Of a DNA stretch of 64,000 nt, positions 57,636 to 64,000 are shown one piece after another; within the stretch, counting starts at the first letter, position 1; every line of letters begins with the position of its first letter. Below the pieces are notes generated by a model. It worked only from the letters and a program-made list of their open reading frames with translations, made no database searches and had not been told where the DNA came from. The translations under genes were made by a program, and so were the position numbers. Source of the stretch: Juglans regia (taxonomy: Eukaryota; Streptophyta; Magnoliopsida; Fagales; Juglandaceae); contig NC_049901.1 of NCBI RefSeq assembly GCF_001411555.2, positions 29,638,333-29,702,332 on the forward strand. The letters run 5' to 3'.

Positions 57636-60600
57636 TGTAACACCCCGCTTAATTAACTCTTGATTAACCCTTAAGTACTTTAAATTAGGCTTTTAGTTTT
57701 TGGTTAATCACTTTCATTAAGGTTGATAGTGGGATTAGCATTAATGTTGGTTAGTGTTAATGAGCTAAGGATTAGAGAGGCAAGCCCATTAGTAATTTTG
57801 GTGAGGCTTTTTAGGACCCAAGTGCATTCATGGGCCTAGCCCAAAAAAAAAAAAAGACCTTGAACCAAGCCCTTAGAAAATGAATGCTAGTCTTGGCCCA
57901 AGTATAGGAAGGCATAAGGCATTTGTTGTAGATTGGACCCTTGGCCCTTTTCAAGCCCATATGACCCAAAGCCATGTTTGGACTCATTTTACTATTCAAA
58001 AACCAAAGGTCCAATACACCATACCATTCGTTTCCTTAAGCCCAAATCACACTCAAAGTACCTAAATTATGTTTTGAAAAATTGCCTAAAGCCATTAACC
58101 ATCATACTTGAGGTTAGTGCACTTTAAGCTATGCTTTGAAGCTTTATCATGCTTAATCTTTTCTTAAACTTTTTAATTCAAATTTTCTTGAATTAACAAG
58201 CCCAAACCATGCTTCAATCGGTTTTGTGCATTGCCCTTTGTAATGCTTGGACTCTTGGACGAAAACAGTTGCATCAACCAACTCAAAGAACCACACCAGG
58301 TGCACCTTGCCTCCTGCCATGGTTTGCACCACCACCCCATGCCACCTCCTTCTCCACCCAATAAACAAGAAGTCCCATGACCATCATGAAGGATTTTGAC
58401 TCATTTTTGCTGCCCAAAATGATCCAAAACCGAACTGATTTTCTGCCACCACAAAACCACCTTTATCCATCTATTTTCAAGGGTGGTTTGAGGGATCTTC
58501 TACCATCCAAATGATGCCCCACGACCTAGAGTCATCTACAAGACCCTTGCAGCTACTATGGAGAGGAAATGATGGTAGTTTAGGGCATTATTTCATTCTG
58601 TACAAGTGACCTAAGTTCATGCAAGCAAATCTTGAAATTTTCTAGATTTGAGCACCTCCCACTTCACCCAATCACCAAGCACCCAAGCCAACGTCCCTCA
58701 CCCCTTGGCCACCTATAAATTCTTCCCTCCCCTTCTCATTTCACCCACACCACAGCTCCAAGCATCATCTTGAGCCTTGAGAGCATTTCCCCCATTTAGA
58801 GATCAAAAGAGTGCAAACTGAGTGAGTTTTGGCGAGTTTTTTAGTGTTCTTGTGTAGGGCAGTCCAGAGTGCTTGGAAGCCCACGAAATTTGTAAGTTTT
58901 CTTCATTTTGATCTTAGCTAGCATGTCAATCTTTGTTTCCAAGTGTTGATACGAAATTTGGTTGAGTTTTGAGAAGATTATGGTGCTTAATGCAAAACCG
59001 GGTCAATTAAAGGAAGGTTTGAATGATTGAATGTTTTTAATTGGAAATTTAGCTATGGCATGTCCTAAGCATGATTTTATATGATTTATCATTATCATAA
59101 CATGATTATGGAAGTTTAATTTGGTGATTAGAAGCATGTCATGATAGGTTTTAAATCTATCCTGTTTTGATCATCAAGCATGAATCGGTTTTAAGCATAT
59201 TGGTGATTAAGGATTTCTTAGCTTTGATTAAGTGTTGGGATGAACTTGATTACTCAAGGATTGGACTTCATAATGTCCCTAAACATGTTAATTATTAAAG
59301 AAAATCTCATATGTATGCATTCATAGGGATCAATAGTTGAAAATACACATAGGCATCAACTAGGATGCATGCCACGGGTTGGGACTAATTGGACAAGTTT
59401 CACTTTGAATTTTGAAAATCTAAGGGCAGAGATGGTTTTATAATTCCAAAAATATGAATTCCATGAAATGCGATTAAATTTGGAGTTCGTTTGCAATTAG
59501 TGAAAATTTAGGGCATAAATGACAATTTTTGAAAGTCTAGGGGTATTTTTGTAAATACCCAATTTTTTGTAAGCCTTTCATTTTGAACCTATCCATAAGA
59601 GTATTAACCCTAATTTAGTATACACATGATTTATGCAGCTACGACGCTAATTTCAAATTTTCTCGAAAGTTTGTAAGTTGGTCTCTAACTTACACCTTGA
59701 TAAATTTCTTATGAATTATTGATAAATGCTTCATTTATTCTTCAATTATCATTTTGAGCATAAATTATCATGTTATATGATACATTGAGTGCATACTTAC
59801 ATAACATATGTCATTTTCACCATTTTTGGCATATTACATTTATAAATGTCCTTTTTGCATGAAATTTACTACATATGCACATGTCATGAAAAATATATTT
59901 TTAAAGCATACCATGAAAATCATTTTGTCACGACCCCAAAGGTTGGGATGGGGAATTATCATGGTGGAACTCTTCTGTCAACTCTGGAGTGTTTAACAAT
60001 GGAGTGGTAACCCCTGGATTGACAAAGAACAGTCAACAGACTTCGAATGGGTTCTTTTTAAAGAACGCGGGAGCGAAGTCAACATGTTATAACACCTAAT
60101 GCTGGTGGGTGTACACATTATGAATTTTAGGATGTTACGTCATATTTATCAATGCATTGAGAACGAGTCTAAAGAAAATGTAGTTTCAACGTAAGTTATA
60201 CTACGGTAACCGGCAGGTACTCACAGTGCATATGGGGAACTGTGACACTACCACACGTTATGTTATTTATTAAGATAATGATGTAAGTCTATGATGATGA
60301 AAGTTTATGATGAAATTTTTATGAAGAAGTTATGTCTTTTAAAAAAATGATGACGAAATTATTTATTGAGTAAAAACCCGAGTCTCCATATTTTTAAGAG
60401 ATGTTGAGGAATCTGGATGGGAGACATGCATATTAATTTTCTGCATCTCATGCATTGCATATTTATCATTTTTCATGATTGATTTATCTTTGTGTCAGTT
60501 AGTTGTTTATCTTACTGAGATTTCGAGTAAATTTCACCCTTTTATGGAACCACTATCATTCCACTCAGAATGATAGAAGTTGTGTCAGGAATCGACCAGG

Positions 60601-60981
60601 ACGAGATTGATGGAGCACTAGATTCGCATGATTGAGGAGGAATTGGATCTGGAGAGGAAGCTAAACTTAATTTTGATGTTTATAGTCCAAGTCCTTTATG
60701 CTATAGATCGCATTAAGAGAATGATATGACTTTGTATATAAGTCTGTGCTACTTTAGTACTTCGAACATGATGATTATCTAATGAAATTGGGATGTTTTA
60801 GTTATTCTGGCATATTTTTCACCTTAACCTTTTATTTCCGGTGCAATTATTGCACACTGCTAGTTGCATATTAGGATGCATTGCATAATAACTGTCATGA
60901 ACGGGGGTATGTAACCTTATGTTGCATGTCCCAACGCTCTAAGTCTTCGTTTCATCCCAAGCGGAGATTGGGGGCGTCACA
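57636..60981 (+). mobile_element. Solo LTR C2 (family C), 3,346 bp, complete
   Basis: Starts TGTAACACCCCGCTTAATT, ends GGGGGCGTCACA, with the perfect target duplication GCCTT at 57,631-57,635 and 60,982-60,986. It holds the GTAAGTT/AACTTAC dyad (59,673-59,693), the module GGATGGGG...TTGAC/GTCAA (59,944-60,040), the GGTAACCGGCAGG motif (60,206), and terminal hairpins at 60,516-60,576. The end segment is shared with families A and B. No coding sequence. Confidence 0.95.
60516..60576 (+). other. Paired 3' hairpins of LTR C2
   Basis: TGAGATTT/AAATTTCA (60,516-60,536, one G-U pair) and CTATCATTC/GAATGATAG (60,553-60,576, nine pairs). Confidence 0.8.
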
Positions 60982-60986
60982 GCCTT

Positions 60987-61235
60987 CCACTCAACTCCAA
61001 CAATGGTTTTTCTCCTTTTGCGCTTGGCGGTCCCTCACAATAATGGGTTTGGTACTCTAAGTGTTGTGACGAGAAGGGATAGTTCGATATAGTGGGAAAG
61101 TACATTGATGTGTATTATCACTATATTATAGATATAGTGACAAATATGAGGTCAAAGTTAATTTTTTTTTCCTCAACTTAGATGGTAGCAGGTCCAATTA
61201 CCAAATGATTGTCTCTAGAGAAATTCAGAGATCAT
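60987..61235. other. Unassigned DNA right of C2
   Basis: AT-rich sequence with no recognised feature apart from a short ATATAGTG-type palindromic stretch near 61,120. It is the continuation of 57,033-57,630. Confidence 0.5.
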
Positions 61236-61251
61236 GTAGCTAGAATGAGGT

Positions 61252-61465
61252 ACCCACCCGTGGGTAGCGCAACTGGCAAGAGCAAACTTGTGTGCATGTG
61301 CTCCATGTCATAGGTTCGATTCCCCTTCGAATCAAACTACGATTTAAGTGGAAAATCTTGGTAATGGGTTGTTGTGATAGTTTCCCCGGGGGCTTAGGTT
61401 CCATAGGTAAGTCCTATGAATTATGTCGTGAGGTGGTTCCCCCATCATAAAAAAAAAAAAAAATT
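61252..61465 (+). mobile_element. tRNA-derived SINE (about 214 bp)
   Basis: An RNA polymerase III-type head with A box TAGCGCAACTGG (61,266-61,277) and B box GGTTCGATTCC (61,314-61,324), a tRNA-unrelated body and an A tail (61,449-61,463). Direct repeats GTAGCTAGAATGAGGT (61,236-61,251) and GTGGCTAGAATGAGGT (61,466-61,481) form a 16-bp target duplication with one mismatch, so it moved by target-primed reverse transcription using LINE enzymes. Confidence 0.93.
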
Positions 61466-61550
61466 GTGGCTAGAATGAGGTTGAAAATACCTAATTAAAG
61501 TAACCTCATGGTTAACATACATAACTCTAAAAGTTATGGGGATGCCTAGA

Positions 61551-64000
61551 TGTAACGCCCATCCTTGTGGTGAGACTTTTTACAAAATATTTTCAGAAAG
61601 GACAATGGGAATTACCGTCCGATTTAAAACTTTTCACTTGCATACCCAGGGTGCAAGACTCCATGTTTATAAATTAAAATGTGCTTTAGAATAAAAGAGG
61701 TTTACAGCGAAAAACATTAATCTGATAATAAAAAGGCCTCTCATACATTTAAAACTCGTGCCTAGACTTTCATGCTCTTCCCCATGGGCCGTGTCCGTCC
61801 TGATCATGCAGTTCCTGCAGGGGGAAGGGACATGCATAAAAACAGTTAAAATATAACAATATAGGGTTTCATTCTTGCATTCATCATTCATACATACTAT
61901 TACATGCATGCATACGTGTCATACGTGCGTTCGTTTGAAAACGTCACTGGACGGAGTTTTTCTTTTAAAAAGTTTTCCTTTCTTTAAAAAATGTGTCCCC
62001 CGTCAGTGGCTTCATTTCTTAAAGGTTCGAGCATTCGTGCGTTCTTACATGCATGCATACATCTATTCGTTCTTATCACTTTCATAGGCCAGTACACACT
62101 GTTACGCCCCGTGTGTTGGGGTTAGCGGTCTTCCTTTGGACCCGAACTCCTCCTGTGGCCACGGGTTGGGAATCCCTTTCATAGGGGGCAGCACTGGGTG
62201 CACTACCAGTACTACTTACCCGGCATTGCAATCTGCCCATTCATTGGTACCCTTTTCATTCATTCATGTGGCCGTTACGTATCTTCATACATTTCATGCT
62301 TTCATGTTTTTCTTTGCTTTTCATTCATTCTTTCATGTCAGCTCTAGAGAGCTTGAGCTTTCATTCAGTTCATTCTTTCATTTAACAGTCATTTCATGAG
62401 AAAACATTTCTTTTCATGAGAAAGCATCGTTTGGGGCGTAAGCCTGAAAATCGTCTTTTCCTTTTTCAGTTCATTTCTGTTCTATCCTTTCTTTAACAGT
62501 TCATTCATAGAAAACGTCATTTAAGAACATACATGGACTTAAACATCAGCTTTCATGGCATCCATAAGCATCACCTTGAACATCGTCTTTCATGGCGTCC
62601 ATTAGCATCACCTCATGGCTCACATGAAAGCGCCGGTTCGTAGGATCCATAAAAGCATCCGCTTTCATGCCTTTCATGCATTTTCATCAGTTTATGGATT
62701 TTCTTAGAAAATACATACAGTAGATACATAGTATAGTCATCCATTCACATGCGTACAATTAATAGTTTGGGTGCGTAAACAGGGGCTGCCAAGGAGGGGC
62801 CGTACATACTTATACCTTTGAACACTTAGCATCTTCTTTCGTAAAGCGTCTTTCGTTTCTTAAAAAGAAAAGCTTTCGTCTTCGTTTCTATAATTTAAGA
62901 AAAGTCTAGAAGAGTATGAACGTAACACTTACCTGGACTCCATGCTATTTGCATGTCATGCAATCCATTCATGTGCTTGTCAGATGGCAACCTACATGCA
63001 TACACATAACCTTAACGTCATTCTCTATCTAATGCATAATCGACTTAAACTAGAAATAGAACGACGCTTTACTTAGAACACTCTCCTTCTATCTCGTGCA
63101 CTTACGTGCCCTTTATTATGTTAAACCCTTCGGGGACCATTACGGTCACCACATCTTCCAACTCAAGGTCTTGCCTCGAGTGCTCATCCACTAAAGTGAA
63201 CCTATGATTCACCTTAGGATTAAGACACTAAAACCTTAGTCTTACACTTCTTACTAACCACATTCCGACGCATGATTCCGACCGATGGAATCAATCATTC
63301 CAATCCTAGATAATACGCCCGTCACTAGTTTCATGCACCTTAGCCCATACTAATCCTCATTCCCATCCATACAGGCCACATGGGTCTAAGCCAACTCTGA
63401 GGCTTCAGCACCGTGTAACTGTACTAATGACAGATTACCTATTACACATGGTGAATCCGTCCGGAACATGTGTCTAACCAGATTACACATGTACCTTACC
63501 CTTTTATCACCTAAGATCAACATATGACACGTTGATCACCTGCTTGTATAAACAAGCACCATACTCCGATATCAACCTTCTCTTAACCCTGCTAGCATGA
63601 CTCTTCACGCTACCCATCCCTTTTGACAGTTCATCCCAACACTTAACACAACAAGACTCCATTCACTACGCCTTATGTCACATCATATAGCTCGAGACTA
63701 TACCCAAGCTACACCATGACCTTGTCGCATCACCTGACATCCCACTATGTCATTCTTATATCAGCCCTTAACTCATCACGAGTATGGTTCCTCACGTACT
63801 CCTATCACATCGTGACATCTCATCACGTTCACGTTACGCCATTCCTGCACTCTAACACTTCACCCATCACAAGCACGATTGTTAGTAGTCATGTCACTTC
63901 GTGACATTCCCCAGTCATGCTTCCGCTGCGCACTCTTACACTTGTTCTACTGCTTCACACATACTCCTGGCCATAAGTCCATCACAGTGACACTTGCCAC
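61551..64000 (-). mobile_element. LTR F, distal part, runs off the window
   Basis: The + strand start TGTAACGCCCATCC is the complement of an LTR end GGATGGGCGTTACA, like that of LTR D. Inside are a CATTCATT/TTTCATG-rich block (62,250-62,700) with an imperfect ~40-base duplication (TTTCATGGCATCCATAAGCATCACC and TTTCATGGCGTCCATTAGCATCACC at 62,551 and 62,590), and on the minus strand a splice-donor-like CAGGTAAGTG at 62,927-62,936. The part beyond 63,100 is CA-rich with no recognised domain. Orientation is inferred from the ends. Confidence 0.6.

Noticed and set aside
57348..57656. A 102-residue frame that could be a small membrane protein
   Set aside because: It ends inside solo LTR C2, has no recognised domain, and no promoter or homologue is evident; its hydrophobic runs come from CTT-rich sequence.
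61260..61330. A functional tRNA gene
   Set aside because: A and B boxes are present, but no cloverleaf acceptor stem forms, and the unit has an A tail and target duplications, so it is a SINE.

Overview
This is repeat-dense plant nuclear DNA. I see no host gene: every coding trace belongs to a retroelement (plant L1-type LINE, Athila, chromodomain-bearing Ty3/Gypsy), and most of the window consists of long terminal repeats (LTRs), many of them solo and nested in one another. A partial MITE in the LTR at 42.2 kb resembles a family I associate with Fagales trees such as walnut and pecan. A woody eudicot is therefore plausible but not proven.

LTR families are named here by letter. A is a Tekay/Del-like chromovirus (LTR about 4.4 kb, TGTGAC...GTCACA). 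B is a related family (LTR about 4.3 kb, TGTAACAGCC...GCGTCACA). C, D, E, F, G and H are further LTR types.

Layout. 1-1,334: 5' end of a short-LTR Gypsy element on the minus strand. 1,335-13,846: family C LTR holding a MITE and solo LTR B1 (2,111-13,479); B1 holds solo LTR D (5,498-12,599), and D holds solo LTR B2 (7,888-12,212). 13,847-15,064: LTR fragment E, then the chromodomain of a family B element. 15,065-21,668: terminal part of the family A 3' LTR (minus strand), split by a nearly intact LINE. 21,669-26,374: 5' half of an Athila element (minus). 26,375-34,669: LTR fragments G, B4 and B5, with a truncated LINE. 34,670-39,656: 3' end of the family B element, split by solo LTR B3. 39,657-53,937: family A 5' LTR, decayed gag-pol, and most of the 3' LTR. 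53,938-56,995: 3' half of Athila. 56,996-64,000: 5' tip of LTR G, unassigned DNA, solo LTR C2, a SINE, and LTR F running off the edge.

Two results stand out. (1) The segment 21,669-53,937 (32.3 kb) looks inverted. Flipping it back rejoins at once the family A 3' LTR, the Athila reverse transcriptase and LTR G, and it puts matching 5-bp target duplications (CAAAA) on both sides of element A. (2) LTR families with otherwise diverged sequence share an ordered set of short inverted repeats: a GTAAGTT dyad, CTAGGAT...ATCCTAG, TTGAC...GTCAA, TGAGATTT...AAATCTCA and CTACCATTC...GAATGGTAG. Paired substitutions preserve the stems, which suggests a structured RNA or DNA module in these LTRs.
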